Assembly (NCBI GenBank): GCA_030019205.1
Contig: JASEFH010000009.1
Span: forward strand, 37,685 to 101,684
Direction of reading: 5' to 3'
From: Methanomicrobiales archaeon
GTDB lineage: Archaea > Halobacteriota > Methanomicrobia > Methanomicrobiales > JACTUA01
Length of the DNA: 64,000 nt
The notes beneath the pieces were generated by a model. It had not been told where the DNA came from, searched no databases, and saw only the letters and a list, made by a program, of their open reading frames with translations. The translations under genes and the position numbers were made by a program. Below, one piece after another: positions 29,450 to 38,273 of this stretch. The stretch's first letter is position 1. Each line of letters opens with the position of its first letter.

Positions 29450-30718
29450 TCATACGCTCTCCGTACCCATAAAACCTTTTCCGGCGTACCATCGGGGGTG
29501 AGCGGGTGCGAACTCGCCCTCGCGGTAGACCGGCACGCCCCCCTGGACCACGATGCGCGGGAAGACCGCAGGCATCCCCTCGAAGGGTGTCCAGCCGGCG
29601 CGGCTGTGGAGGGCATCCACCTCAATGCGAACGATCTCTCTGGGGTAGAGGGCAAAATCCGCCCGATTTCCCGGGATGAATCCGGCAGGAGGGATTCCCA
29701 GGATCGAGGCGGGCGCGGCGGACGTCTTCTCGATGAGTGACGTGAGATCGATTCTACCTTCGATCACCTCCGCCATCAGGAGCGGCACCATCGTCTCCAC
29801 CCCGGGGAACCCCGCCGGGGCTGCCGTGAAGGCGAATGCCTTCTCCCCGGGGGTATGGGGGGCATGATCCGATGCTATCACGTCGATCGCGTCCCAGCGG
29901 GAGAAGAGCGCCCTCCTCTCCGCCTCTTCCCGAAGGGGTGGGTTCACCTTTCCTTTCCCTCCGCATTCCAGAAAATCTTCAAGGGAGAGGAGGAGGTGGT
30001 GCGGCGTCACCTCCACCGTGCCCTGCGCCGCATCGACGGCATCCGCCGTGGAGAGATGGCAGAAGTGAAGGCGGCAGCCGGCGGTGTTGGCTTCCTGCAC
30101 CGCTCTCACAATGCGGACCTCGCCTGCCGGAGAGCGTGCCAGGTTGTGCTCCACCACCTGCGTGTCGGGCAGATCCGCCACCTCCTCCGCATGGATGGTT
30201 GCGAGACCGTCGAGGCTCCGGATCCGTGTCAGGATACCAGGCAGGTCTGAGGTACCGATCGCCCGGGCGGACGTCGAGGGTGCGGTAAAACCCTCCCCGA
30301 AGCAGAGGGCTCCCGCCGCCCACAGCCCTTCCAGGTCCGCATCGGGACTGAGGGCTCCGTTCACCGCAAAACTGCATAGGGACGCTCCCTCCGCCTCACG
30401 GATCCGCTCCCGCAGCCGCTCGGCAGTGGTGAGAGGCGGATCGGTGTTCGGCTGGTCGACGACGACCGTCACCCCGCCTGCCAGGGCGCTCCGGCTACCG
30501 CTGGACCAGTCCTCCTTGTAGGACTCTCGCCCTCCCCGCATGTGGACGTGCATGTCGACCGCTGCCGGCAGGCAGTAGAGGCCGCTGCAGTCCAGAATTT
30601 CGTACGAGGGGCGGGCAGCGCCGGCGTGCACCACCACGCCTCCCGCCAGGGAGAGGTCGACCGTACGCCCATCGCCGAGGTGCACATTCTTCAGCACCAG
30701 ATCCACTCTGTCGGTCAC
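29450..30718 (-). CDS. pyrC: Dihydroorotase
   Basis: A type I dihydroorotase of about 422 residues. Metal-ligand motifs are DMHVHMRGG near the N-terminus, ATIHAEEV, HFCHLSTADAV and VIASDHAPHTPGEK. It cyclises carbamoyl-aspartate to dihydroorotate in pyrimidine synthesis, linking carAB with pyrE. GTG 30718 is preferred because GGTGG lies about 6 nt upstream and the resulting length fits the family; the frame stays open to 30817. Confidence 0.93.
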   Translation of the reverse strand: MTDRVDLVLKNVHLGDGRTVDLSLAGGVVVHAGAARPSYEILDCSGLYCLPAAVDMHVHMRGGRESYKEDWSSGSRSALAGGVTVVVDQPNTDPPLTTAERLRERIREAEGASLCSFAVNGALSPDADLEGLWAAGALCFGEGFTAPSTSARAIGTSDLPGILTRIRSLDGLATIHAEEVADLPDTQVVEHNLARSPAGEVRIVRAVQEANTAGCRLHFCHLSTADAVDAAQGTVEVTPHHLLLSLEDFLECGGKGKVNPPLREEAERRALFSRWDAIDVIASDHAPHTPGEKAFAFTAAPAGFPGVETMVPLLMAEVIEGRIDLTSLIEKTSAAPASILGIPPAGFIPGNRADFALYPREIVRIEVDALHSRAGWTPFEGMPAVFPRIVVQGGVPVYREGEFAPAHPRWYAGKGFMGTESV

Positions 30719-31560
30719 TCGGATCCACCGTCCTTCCTCTTCGCCCCGAATCTCCAGCAGCACGGGGCCGGGCTGCAATCGGGAATGCTTCCCACACAAG
30801 AATGACGCTCGCAGCATATAAAGGTGCTATCGAGGCCATCGTACAATCCGAAATGGGGTGACGCTCGGTTGCGAAAGTCCAGGCCAGGGTCGAGCCGTTC
30901 GACCTCTTTTGGTTTACCATGGTGTCGTTCATGGTCGTTTTCCTCCTGCAGGAGGTGAGAGGGGGAACGAGGATCCCGTCCCTTCGAGGCTATGGCATCA
31001 GCGGAGGAGGGGGCAGTGCCCTCTCCCTCCGTAATAGTCTCCTGCGCAGGGAGCCGGTGTCGGATCAGCGGTATAGAACGCTGGCGTGGCCAAACAGGGA
31101 TCCTTCTGGGCAGACTCACCCCAGAAGACAGCATTGATCGGCTTCCCGGGGGGTTTCTATCGCGCTGCAGGGGTGGTGGAACGGGGAGGATGTATCGTCC
31201 CCGTCCGACCCTGGGGATATCGCACTGGCGGGGATGGGATCCAGCAAGATACGATCGAGGGACGGGACCGGCCCCTTCTTACGAGGTGGACAGAAAAGAT
31301 CTTTCGCATCCCCGAAGGGGTCCTGACGTAATTGTGGGGGAGATGGGGGGGTGAGAAGGCCTCTGCATTCGGTCCTTGGACTCTCCCGCGGGAAGCGGTG
31401 CGTGAAGCCTCTCGTCTATACCCGGGAGCGAGCCCCCCCAACGCCGGCTTGGAGGGGTGCATCGCAAGGGAATGCAAACAAGGGCCAGAAGCAGTTAAAT
31501 TAAGCGGTGTTCGAGGAAACGAGGTAATAGAAGTGAAAATACGAAGGAACCGGATTGTCC
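30719..31560. other. Intergenic region between pyrC and hypE
   Basis: About 840 nt with no supportable gene. It contains dispersed repeat copy E at 31218-31233 and a looser copy TATCGCGCTGCAGGGGTGG near 31158. Confidence 0.45.
31218..31233 (-). repeat. Dispersed GC-rich repeat core, copy E
   Basis: Read on the minus strand: CCCCGCCAGTGCGATA, preceded by CCCAT as in copy B. It lies in a gene-free stretch. Confidence 0.55.
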
Positions 31561-32562
31561 TCAACAGACCCGAGGCACAGGATCCCCGATGGGGGGCTCG
31601 ATGAACCGCTCCCCCCCGATCGCGGTACGGAGGATGACGGAGGAGCCCGTTGTCACTTCGCCCACGATTGCCGCTTCCCGCCCGAGGGGATGGGATCGGA
31701 TAGCGGCGAGAACCGCATCCGCATCCTCATGCGCTACGGCGATGACCATCTTCCCCTCGTTCGCCACCTCGAGGGGATCGATCCCCAGCATATCGGCGGC
31801 GCTCCGCACACTGCGCCGCACAGGGAGAGCCTCCTCCTCGATGACGACCCTCTTGTTCGCCTTCCTGGCCATCTCGTTGATCGCACTGGCGAAGCCGCCC
31901 CGCGTGGGGTCTTTCATTGCGTGGATCGCGCCGGCGGCGAGCGCTCTCTCCACGAGGCTCCAGAGCGGGGCGACGTCCGATCGGAGCTGCTCCCCGAGAT
32001 CGAACCCCTCCCGGTGGGCGAGCACCGCGAGCCCGTGATCCCCGAGCGTGCCGGAGACGATGATGCGGTCGCCGTCTTCCAGACGGTTGTCGCGGATCAC
32101 CCTGTCCGCCACCCCGATACCGGCAGTGTTGATGACGATGCCGTCGAGGCTGCCCCGCTCCACCACCTTGGTGTCGCCGGTCACAAGGTTGGTACAGGAC
32201 TCCCCGAGGGCTGCATCCATGGATGCCACGATCCGCTCCAGGTCAGAGAGGAGGAATCCCTCCTCGATCACCATGCCGCAGGAGAGAGCCAGGGGACGGG
32301 CCCCCATGGCGGCGAGGTCGTTCACCGTCCCGCAGACCGCGATCCTGCCGATATCCCCGCCGGGAAAGAAGATCGGCCGCACCACGTGGGAGTCGGTGGT
32401 GAAGACCAGGTTGGATCCGTTCAGCGGGATCACGGCGCCGTCGTCCAGCGCTTCGAGCCCGATCCCGCCCGCATTGCAGTGCTTCAGGTTGGTGATGGTC
32501 TTCAGGAGTTCGCCCATCATCTCCCCGCCGGCGCCGTGCATCAGGCTCACCCGCATCGTCAT
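31561..32562 (-). CDS. hypE: Hydrogenase maturation protein HypE
   Basis: A 333-residue member of the AIR synthase-like family. It starts MTMRVSLMHGAGGEMM, has the ATP-binding segments VVRPIFFPGGDIG and KDPTRGGFASAINEMA, and ends in PRVC. The terminal Cys is the residue that HypF carbamoylates and HypE dehydrates to thiocyanate, the source of the cyanide ligands of [NiFe] hydrogenase. Last gene of hypC-hypA-hypE; its ATG overlaps the hypA stop (ATGA). The open frame extends upstream inside hypA but has no start signal there. Confidence 0.95.
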   Translation of the reverse strand: MTMRVSLMHGAGGEMMGELLKTITNLKHCNAGGIGLEALDDGAVIPLNGSNLVFTTDSHVVRPIFFPGGDIGRIAVCGTVNDLAAMGARPLALSCGMVIEEGFLLSDLERIVASMDAALGESCTNLVTGDTKVVERGSLDGIVINTAGIGVADRVIRDNRLEDGDRIIVSGTLGDHGLAVLAHREGFDLGEQLRSDVAPLWSLVERALAAGAIHAMKDPTRGGFASAINEMARKANKRVVIEEEALPVRRSVRSAADMLGIDPLEVANEGKMVIAVAHEDADAVLAAIRSHPLGREAAIVGEVTTGSSVILRTAIGGERFIEPPIGDPVPRVC

Positions 32563-32900
32563 TCGCCCTCCACCTCGATCTCGATCCGGGAGACGACAAC
32601 CTCCTTGCCTTCGACTATCTCCGGCATCGATCCGCACCGGGGGCAGACGAAAACGGAATCCCCCTCGTACCCGCAGGTGCAGCGCAGGAGAGGTTTTACG
32701 GGGCGGCAGTCGAGCCGTGCAGCGGCGAACAGCGGGTCGTCCGCGGCAATGGCAGCGAAGAGGAACTCCACCTGCTCGGGGTTGACCATTGCCATCTCGC
32801 CCACATCCACGTGAATGCACGTCACCTGCTCTGCGCGGTTCTCCAGGGCGGCAGTCCGGGCAGTCATGTAGATGTCATAGGCGACGCTGTACTCGTGCAT
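32559..32900 (-). CDS. hypA: Hydrogenase nickel incorporation protein HypA
   Basis: A 113-residue protein. It starts with the nickel-binding MHEYSV motif and has the zinc site CTCGYEGDSVFVCPRCGS (CxC and CxxC). HypA delivers nickel to [NiFe] hydrogenase precursors with HypB, which is not in this window. Its start shares one base with the hypC stop (TGATG), with GGAGG just upstream. Confidence 0.95.
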   Translation of the reverse strand: MHEYSVAYDIYMTARTAALENRAEQVTCIHVDVGEMAMVNPEQVEFLFAAIAADDPLFAAARLDCRPVKPLLRCTCGYEGDSVFVCPRCGSMPEIVEGKEVVVSRIEIEVEGE

Positions 32901-33124
32901 CACTCCTCCATCGCCGCGTACACCTGCCGGAAGAGCTCGCGGGTCTCGAGCCCCTCTTCGCGGGAGAGCCTCTGTATCGCAAAACCCACGTGCACGAGCA
33001 CGAACTCCCCCACCTTCACGTCCACCAGATCCAGCCGGACCTCCTGCCGGAGATCCCCATAGTCCACGATACCGATATTCCCGTCGCGGATCTCGATCAC
33101 TTCTGCCGGCACTGCGATGCACAT
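32900..33124 (-). CDS. hypC: Hydrogenase assembly chaperone HypC
   Basis: A 74-residue protein beginning MCIAVPAEVIEI. Cys2 is the residue that binds the Fe(CN)2CO precursor with HypD. A GAGAGG site lies 4 nt upstream of the ATG. First gene of the hypCAE unit, about 50 nt downstream of a tRNA-Ser gene on the same strand, so the tRNA promoter might feed it. Confidence 0.94.
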   Translation of the reverse strand: MCIAVPAEVIEIRDGNIGIVDYGDLRQEVRLDLVDVKVGEFVLVHVGFAIQRLSREEGLETRELFRQVYAAMEE

Positions 33125-33175
33125 GCTTCCTCTCTCCCGCTCTGGATTATCCCCGAAAATATCATCCGTTTCCCA

Positions 33176-33260
33176 CGCCGGGGAGGAGATTTGAACTCCT
33201 GAGGTGCCGAGCACCAGTGGTTTTCAAGACCACCGCCTTTCCGGGCTAGACTACCCCGGC
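33176..33260 (-). tRNA. tRNA-Ser (anticodon UGA)
   Basis: The acceptor stem GCCGGGG pairs with CCCCGGC, followed by discriminator G73. The anticodon arm is GTGGT-CTTGAAA-ACCAC, giving anticodon TGA. A long variable arm (around TGGTGCTCGGCACC) is typical of serine tRNAs, and a GTTCAAATC T-loop is present. CCA is not encoded. No intron. Confidence 0.93.
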
Positions 33261-33304
33261 TCCTGTATTTATTTTGCGTGGAATAAAAAATAGGTTGCTG
33301 TCGT

Positions 33305-34087
33305 CTAACTCCGCTTCAGAATGGCAAAAGCGATGGCAAGCAGCGCCAGGGCGGCGGGTAGCGGCGTCGCCGGCGTGGTGGCGGAAGCCGCCGGCGTCGG
33401 GACGGCGGTCGCGGTGGTACCCGGCGTGGTGGGGATAACGGTCGTGGACGCCGTCGTGCCCTCGATCGGGGAGACGAAGAAGCGCACCGTCGTTATGTGC
33501 CCCCGATAATCGGAAAAGTCCACGCGGTAGACGCCGGGATCCTCGATGGGGATCTCCTCCCGGAATGCTCCGTTAGCATCCGTCGAAACGTAAACCGGGC
33601 CGAATACGGGGCCCCGGATGTTCTCCACCGTGATCTGGATGCCCCGATCCTCGAGACCTCTCACCCTGCCGGCGAGATCGAGCGTGCCGTCGTAGGACTG
33701 CGTCGTCTCCGATGTGAGGGTGAGATCGGCGGTCCGGTTGACGATCTCGACCACCCTGCGCACGGTCGAGCTACTGCCGAATGTGTCACCCGTCGGATCG
33801 ACCAGTTCCAGCTGATAGATGCCGTCCGTGTAACCGTCCGTCTTGAAGTTCAGTACGACAGGCTCACCCTGGAAAGTAAAGGTCTTCCTGGCCACCTCCT
33901 TCTTCGTATAGCCGGTGCGGTACAGCACGATGTCAGTGGTGGTACCGCGGGGAACAGTGTGATCGATCGTCACGTTCAGAGTCTCGCCGGCGTTGATCCG
34001 ATCCGGCGCCTGAAGGACGACCAGATATGCGCTTGCCGCTGATACCAGGCATAAACCGATGAGAATCCCTACTGCTAGCTTTTTCAT
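33305..34087 (-). CDS. Secreted, membrane-anchored surface protein
   Basis: About 260 residues. It has an N-terminal signal peptide (KKLAVGILIGLCLVSAASA), an extracellular beta-rich region with N-glycosylation-type sites, a Thr/Ala/Pro-rich linker (TTASTTVIPTTPGTTATA and onward), and a C-terminal hydrophobic segment LAALALLAIAFAIL ending in KRS. This is the layout of archaeal S-layer or surface proteins of methanogens (MEMAR-style), here about one repeat domain long. A TTTTAATC box just upstream would give a very short leader. It is divergent from the radical SAM gene. Confidence 0.75.
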   Translation of the reverse strand: MKKLAVGILIGLCLVSAASAYLVVLQAPDRINAGETLNVTIDHTVPRGTTTDIVLYRTGYTKKEVARKTFTFQGEPVVLNFKTDGYTDGIYQLELVDPTGDTFGSSSTVRRVVEIVNRTADLTLTSETTQSYDGTLDLAGRVRGLEDRGIQITVENIRGPVFGPVYVSTDANGAFREEIPIEDPGVYRVDFSDYRGHITTVRFFVSPIEGTTASTTVIPTTPGTTATAVPTPAASATTPATPLPAALALLAIAFAILKRS

Positions 34088-34115
34088 GAACATACAACCA
34101 TTACGTACGCGAGAG

Positions 34116-35102
34116 ATGATTAAAAATTTTGATAAACCGCTCGCTGCCTGGAAGAGCAAAGAGCGTCATAACGGCGAGATTCTCGACTGCCTGACTATTA
34201 TCTTCAGGACAGGCGGATGCCGGCACAACCGATGCCGCATGTGCGGCTACCGCTTCGAACGGTATGCGGCGGGGATGGGAAGAGGCGAGCTCGCCGCACT
34301 CTTGCGCCGGCAGCTCGCGTCTGTGCTGCAGCAGTTCCCGCCTGAGGGCTACTCGATGGTAAAGATCTTCACCTCGGGGAGTTTTTTAGATGGCGACGAG
34401 GTGCCCAGGGAGGCCCGGGACGCGATCGCGGAGGCGTTTCGGGGCAAGGTGGTCATCGCCGAGACGCGGCCGGAGTACGTCACGGCGGAGAACGCCGCTG
34501 ATCTCATCTCCCTGGTGGACGATGGAACCCACGCGGTGCCCCTGTACGTCGCGATGGGGCTGGAGACGACGGACGACTATATCCGTGAAAAGTGCATCGA
34601 TAAGGGCTTCACCTATCGGGATTTCCTGGAGGCGGGGGGGGAGGCGCATGCTGCCGGGGCAGGCGTGAAGACCTACCTGCTCCTGAAGCCCCCCTTCCTC
34701 ACCGAGGCGGAGGCGGTGGAGGACATGAACCGTTCCATTCGGGATGCGGCGCGCCACTCGGAGATCCTCTCCCTCAACCTCTGCACGGTCCAGAGCCGCA
34801 CCGAGGTGGAGTACTACTGGAAGCGCGGCGCCTACCGCCCGCCCTACCTCTGGAGCGTTCTGTCGGTCCTGCTCGCAGCGGATGCGCACCTGCTCTGCGA
34901 TCCGCTGGGGGGCGGCCAGCAGCGCGGACCCCACAACTGCGGCATCTGCGACCGCGAGATCGTCGAGGGGATCCGCCACTACTCACTCCACGGTGACCGA
35001 TCCCTCCTGGAGCAGCTCTATGCGAAGGACTGCGGGTGCAAAAAAGAGTGGGAGTTCGTGCTCGCAGAGGAGCGGCCGTACGCGATGCCGCTCACCCGCT
35101 GA
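34116..35102 (+). CDS. Archaeosine biosynthesis radical SAM protein RaSEA-like
   Basis: About 328 residues. The cluster motif is C35-x4-C40-x2-C43 in RTGGCRHNRCRMCGYRFERY, the spacing seen in the RaSEA/Elp3-like group. SGSFLDGDEVP and AETRPEYVT match the SAM-binding region, and the C-terminus has a Cys group (HNCGICDRE, KDCGCKKEWEF). RaSEA works with ArcS to convert preQ0-lysine tRNA to archaeosine at position 15. The ATG at 34116 is preferred because starts at 34059 and 34086 would overlap the divergent surface-protein gene. The end overlaps the next gene by 11 nt. Confidence 0.8.
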   Translation: MIKNFDKPLAAWKSKERHNGEILDCLTIIFRTGGCRHNRCRMCGYRFERYAAGMGRGELAALLRRQLASVLQQFPPEGYSMVKIFTSGSFLDGDEVPREARDAIAEAFRGKVVIAETRPEYVTAENAADLISLVDDGTHAVPLYVAMGLETTDDYIREKCIDKGFTYRDFLEAGGEAHAAGAGVKTYLLLKPPFLTEAEAVEDMNRSIRDAARHSEILSLNLCTVQSRTEVEYYWKRGAYRPPYLWSVLSVLLAADAHLLCDPLGGGQQRGPHNCGICDREIVEGIRHYSLHGDRSLLEQLYAKDCGCKKEWEFVLAEERPYAMPLTR

Positions 35103-36327
35103 GGGCCTTCTGCGCCTCCAGCTGCTTGGCGAGCAGGGGGAGGAAGGTGCCGGCGTCGCTCACGACGCCGATCGCCTGCATGGTGCCGCGGTCCATCAGT
35201 TTCGTCACCGCGGCAGGGTTGATGTCCACGCAGATGGTCTTCACATAGGAGGGGAGGAAGTTGCCCACCGCGATGGAGTGCAGGAGCGTCGAGATCATCA
35301 GCACCATCCCGCACCCCGCGAGGTGGGTGCGCATCGCCTCCTGCGCCTCCATCACATCGGTGATCACATCGGGCAGCGGACCATCGTCCCGGATCGAACC
35401 GGCCAGGATGAAGGGGACGTTGTTCCGCACGCACTCGTACATGATCCCGCCGCTGACGATGCCGTTTTCCACCGCGTTCCGGATGGAGCCTGCCCGCATC
35501 ACCTCGGAGATCGCGTAGAGGTGGTGTTTGTGCCCCCGGCTCACCGGCTTCCCCGTGGCGATGTCCATCCCGAGCGACGTGCCGAAGAGATTCAGCTCGA
35601 TGTCGTGAACGGCGAGGGCGTTCCCTGCGAAGAGCACGTCGACGAAACCGTTGCGGATGATCCCAGCAAGGGCCGGCGCCGCTCCCGTGTGGACGATCGC
35701 AGGACCTCCGACGACGGCGATCTTCCCCCCTTCTCTCTTCAGCCGCACGATCTCGGTGGCAATCTGGGCGATCAGCGTCTCGCTGGGCCGTTCCGGGGAG
35801 ACCGTCCCGTGCATGAACTCGAAACTGCTCTGTTCGCGAGGGCGTTCAGGGGGGATAACGCGTACACCCTGTTCGCCCACCACTACCAGATCCCCTCCCT
35901 TCAGCTTGGAGAGCGTCCTGCAGAAAGCGCGCTTCTCAGCGGCGTCGACGACGATCAGACTGTCCATCTTGATGTTCTCGACCGGGATCCAGACCCCCCG
36001 GAACTTCACGAAGGTGGGATGGTTGGTGGTGGAGTAGAACCCCTTCGGGACGATGCGGTCGCCCTCTGCCGGTTCGAGCCGCACGTCCTCGACTTCGAGC
36101 AGACGCGCGCCCACCCGATGGACCTCGGAGAGGATGGCGTTGAGCTGCCCCTGCGAATCGGCCGTGACGCGCAGACGGGCGTAACTGGGATCCGTCTTCC
36201 TCTTGCCCACCTCGAACTCGAGGATCTCGAAACTGCCGCCGCGATCCATGATCGTGTCGAATACTCGCGTCATGATCCCCGAGTCGATGATGTGCCCCTC
36301 GAGCTCTATCTCCCGTGACGAGTCCAT
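35092..36327 (-). CDS. TIGR00300 family protein (archaeal ornithine cyclodeaminase type)
   Basis: A 411-residue protein. The N-terminal LOR/SDH-type domain (REIELEGHIIDSGIMTRVFD) is followed by a Rossmann-like C-terminal region (IAVVGGPAIVHTGAAPAL, GNALAVHDIELNLFGTSLG). The family includes a methanococcal ornithine cyclodeaminase and the second domain of cyanobacterial arginine dihydrolase proteins. The expected product is proline from ornithine, tying it to arginine metabolism. Convergent with the RaSEA-like gene. Confidence 0.82.
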   Translation of the reverse strand: MDSSREIELEGHIIDSGIMTRVFDTIMDRGGSFEILEFEVGKRKTDPSYARLRVTADSQGQLNAILSEVHRVGARLLEVEDVRLEPAEGDRIVPKGFYSTTNHPTFVKFRGVWIPVENIKMDSLIVVDAAEKRAFCRTLSKLKGGDLVVVGEQGVRVIPPERPREQSSFEFMHGTVSPERPSETLIAQIATEIVRLKREGGKIAVVGGPAIVHTGAAPALAGIIRNGFVDVLFAGNALAVHDIELNLFGTSLGMDIATGKPVSRGHKHHLYAISEVMRAGSIRNAVENGIVSGGIMYECVRNNVPFILAGSIRDDGPLPDVITDVMEAQEAMRTHLAGCGMVLMISTLLHSIAVGNFLPSYVKTICVDINPAAVTKLMDRGTMQAIGVVSDAGTFLPLLAKQLEAQKALSG

Positions 36328-36455
36328 ATCTGTCCCCAGTTCCAGTTCCTCATAAAGTATTGCCCTTCATAGAAAATGAAGGTTGTCTCGGGATCGCCTT
36401 GGTGCCGCGTACCGCCCGGACTCCTCGCGCGCCGCCCTGCACCGGCGGCGGGATG

Positions 36456-37058
36456 CTATGCGCTCCGCTTACGGCAGAGGAATCGCTCCACCCTCTCCCG
36501 CTCATCACGGGTATTGACGTTGTACGCCAGGCGCTGATCCGCCACTAGGAGACGCTCCTCTTCCTGCGGCTCCTCGATCCCCTCGAAGCGGAGAATATTG
36601 ATCCCGACCGGACAGGCGGGTATGCCATCCACCACTTCCACGTATCGGGTACGGCAGTCGAGCTCCCGGCAGATCTCTCTCGGGATCCAGGCGGAGCAGG
36701 CCGGTCTCCCCGATTGCACGTAACCGGCAAAGATATCGTCCAGGATCTCCGAAGCGAGGCAGGGGAGATCGGCGACGCTCGTGAAGAACGGTCCGCTTCC
36801 GTCCAGGATGCCGGCCACCTCCACGAGATCCTCCACGTATCCCCGCCCCCGGCTCTTCACCGTCAGGATACCCTGCGCCCGGCACCAGTTGGCAGTGTAG
36901 GGTGTGTGGGGTGAGGTCACCACCGCCACCTCGCAGCCGAACCCTTCGAATGCCTCGACGACGTAGGCGAGCATCGGGCGTCCGCAGATGGTCACGAGCG
37001 GCTTCTCCCCCAGGGAGAGGCGTGTCCCCTTCCCGCCGGCCATGATCAGGGCAAGCAT
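36456..37058 (-). CDS. cobY: Adenosylcobinamide-phosphate guanylyltransferase
   Basis: A 200-residue nucleotidyltransferase with the GTP-binding opening MLALIMAGGKGTRL and the metal-binding segment FFTSVADLPCL. It activates adenosylcobinamide phosphate with GTP during lower-ligand assembly of cobamides; CobY is the archaeal non-orthologous replacement of CobU. It overlaps the 3' end of cobD by 13 nt, which supports the assignment over MobA-like enzymes. Confidence 0.85.
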   Translation of the reverse strand: MLALIMAGGKGTRLSLGEKPLVTICGRPMLAYVVEAFEGFGCEVAVVTSPHTPYTANWCRAQGILTVKSRGRGYVEDLVEVAGILDGSGPFFTSVADLPCLASEILDDIFAGYVQSGRPACSAWIPREICRELDCRTRYVEVVDGIPACPVGINILRFEGIEEPQEEERLLVADQRLAYNVNTRDERERVERFLCRKRSA

Positions 37059-38041
37059 TCTGCGAGAGCCTCCAGCAGGCGGTCGTTCTCCTCCGGCGTG
37101 CGCACGGCGATGCGGATGGAGTGCGCGAGCCCGAACGAGGTGCAGTCCCGCACCAGGATCCCCCGCGCCAGCAGACAGGCGGAGAGGTCCGCAGCCGGCA
37201 AGGGAAGGTGGACCAGGACGAAGTTGGCGGAGGAGGGATGATGCGCGAGCCCCAGCGCATCGAGCCCGCGGATCAGCCGGAACCGTTCTGCCGCGATCCG
37301 CTCGCGGGATCGGGCGAGTTCCCCGTAGGCGGCGAACGCCCGGATGGCAAAGGCCTCGGCGCAGGCGTTTACGGTCCAGGGGAGGCGAATGACCTCCATC
37401 CTCTCCACGAGATCCGCGTCGCCGAAGCCGTAGCCGATCCGCAGGCCCGGGACCGAGAAGGATTTCGTGAGGGATCGGGCGACGAAGAGGGCCTTGTCCG
37501 CCACGTCGACCAGACTCTCCGCAGGATCCGCGAGTTCGATGAATGCCTCGTCCAGGAATAGGCGGGATCCGATCCCCGATATGGCATGGAGATGCTCGAG
37601 GACTGCCTGCCGGGGCATCAGCTCCCCGGTGGGATTGTTGGGGTTGCAGAGGAAGTGGACTTTGATCGGACCCCGCCCCGCGATCCTTCCCCCGCATAAC
37701 CGTGCCGAGAGTTCGTACTCTCCGAAGGTGGGGGAGGCGATCGCCACCCGATCTCCCCTCTCGAGCACTGCCGCGCAGAACACACGGATCAGCTCGATGG
37801 ACCCGTTGCCCACGCAGATCTCCTCAGTCGGGCGGCGAAAGGTTCGGCCGATCGCCTCTTTCAGCGCGGCGTAGGTGTCGTCGGGGTAGCGCTCCAGATC
37901 CGACGGATCGACGGACCAGTCCACTCGCGGGGGGAAGGGGTTCAGGCTTGCCGAGAAATCGAGAATGTCGCCAGCATCTCCGATCTTCAGCCGCTTCACC
38001 GTACCCCCGTGAATCACCTTTGCCGGGAATGGGTCGAACAA
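37046..38041 (-). CDS. cobD: Threonine-phosphate decarboxylase-like PLP enzyme
   Basis: A 331-residue fold type I PLP enzyme close to histidinol-phosphate aminotransferases. HGGTVKRL, DFSASLNPFPP and the Schiff-base Lys in SLTKSFSVPGLRIGY are visible. CobD makes aminopropanol phosphate for the cobamide nucleotide loop. HisC is the main alternative; the overlap with cobY favours CobD. A TTG start at 38041 is proposed because GAGGT lies about 7 nt upstream; GTG 38017 is also possible. Confidence 0.82.
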   Translation of the reverse strand: MFDPFPAKVIHGGTVKRLKIGDAGDILDFSASLNPFPPRVDWSVDPSDLERYPDDTYAALKEAIGRTFRRPTEEICVGNGSIELIRVFCAAVLERGDRVAIASPTFGEYELSARLCGGRIAGRGPIKVHFLCNPNNPTGELMPRQAVLEHLHAISGIGSRLFLDEAFIELADPAESLVDVADKALFVARSLTKSFSVPGLRIGYGFGDADLVERMEVIRLPWTVNACAEAFAIRAFAAYGELARSRERIAAERFRLIRGLDALGLAHHPSSANFVLVHLPLPAADLSACLLARGILVRDCTSFGLAHSIRIAVRTPEENDRLLEALAECLP

Positions 38042-38118
38042 TGGGATGACCTCTTGTCTATAGAGGTTCGGGGGCCGGAGATAAAACCGTTCGCTCGCTG
38101 CGATTCCAAAAAAGAAGA

Positions 38119-38131
38119 TTTATATATATAA
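38119..38131 (+). promoter_or_regulatory. TATA box of the cdrS-ftsZ2 unit
   Basis: TTTATATATATAA, preceded by a purine-rich BRE-like stretch (AAAAAAGAAGA). It predicts a transcript start near 38150, about 25-30 nt before the mini-ORF at 38178 and 80 nt before the regulator gene. Confidence 0.6.
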
Positions 38132-38177
38132 CCGTTACTATTAGAATTATCTGGTTAGTCAGACAAGGAGGATCCAG

Positions 38178-38273
38178 ATGTCTGACAAGAAGCTGCTCAT
38201 GAGCAGCTTCTTGTCAGATACACGCAGTCATGATGGAAAGGATCACAATTCGACTCCCAAAGCAGCAGGTTGA
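38178..38273 (+). CDS. Possible 31-residue leader peptide
   Basis: ATG 38178 has a textbook AAGGAGGATC site at 38165-38174, spaced 6 nt from the end of GGAGG. The frame encodes [20 protein letters not shown] and 11 more residues, then TGA. It overlaps the following regulator gene out of frame by 44 nt. The first 14 codons are built on a perfect palindrome. Whether it is translated is unknown. The regulator gene itself lacks a visible ribosome-binding site, so this mini-ORF may control access to it. Confidence 0.4.
   Translation: MSDKKLLMSSFLSDTRSHDGKDHNSTPKAAG
38181..38218. promoter_or_regulatory. Perfect 38-nt palindrome in the cdrS-ftsZ2 leader
   Basis: The 19-nt arm starting TCTGACAAGAAG is followed at once by its exact reverse complement, ending CTTCTTGTCAGA. 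In RNA it would form a hairpin of about 17 bp; in DNA it is a symmetric site suited to a dimeric ribbon-helix-helix protein. A further partial half-site (GTCAGACAAGG) lies at about 38157-38167. There is no T-run after it, so it is not a simple terminator. Confidence 0.7.
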
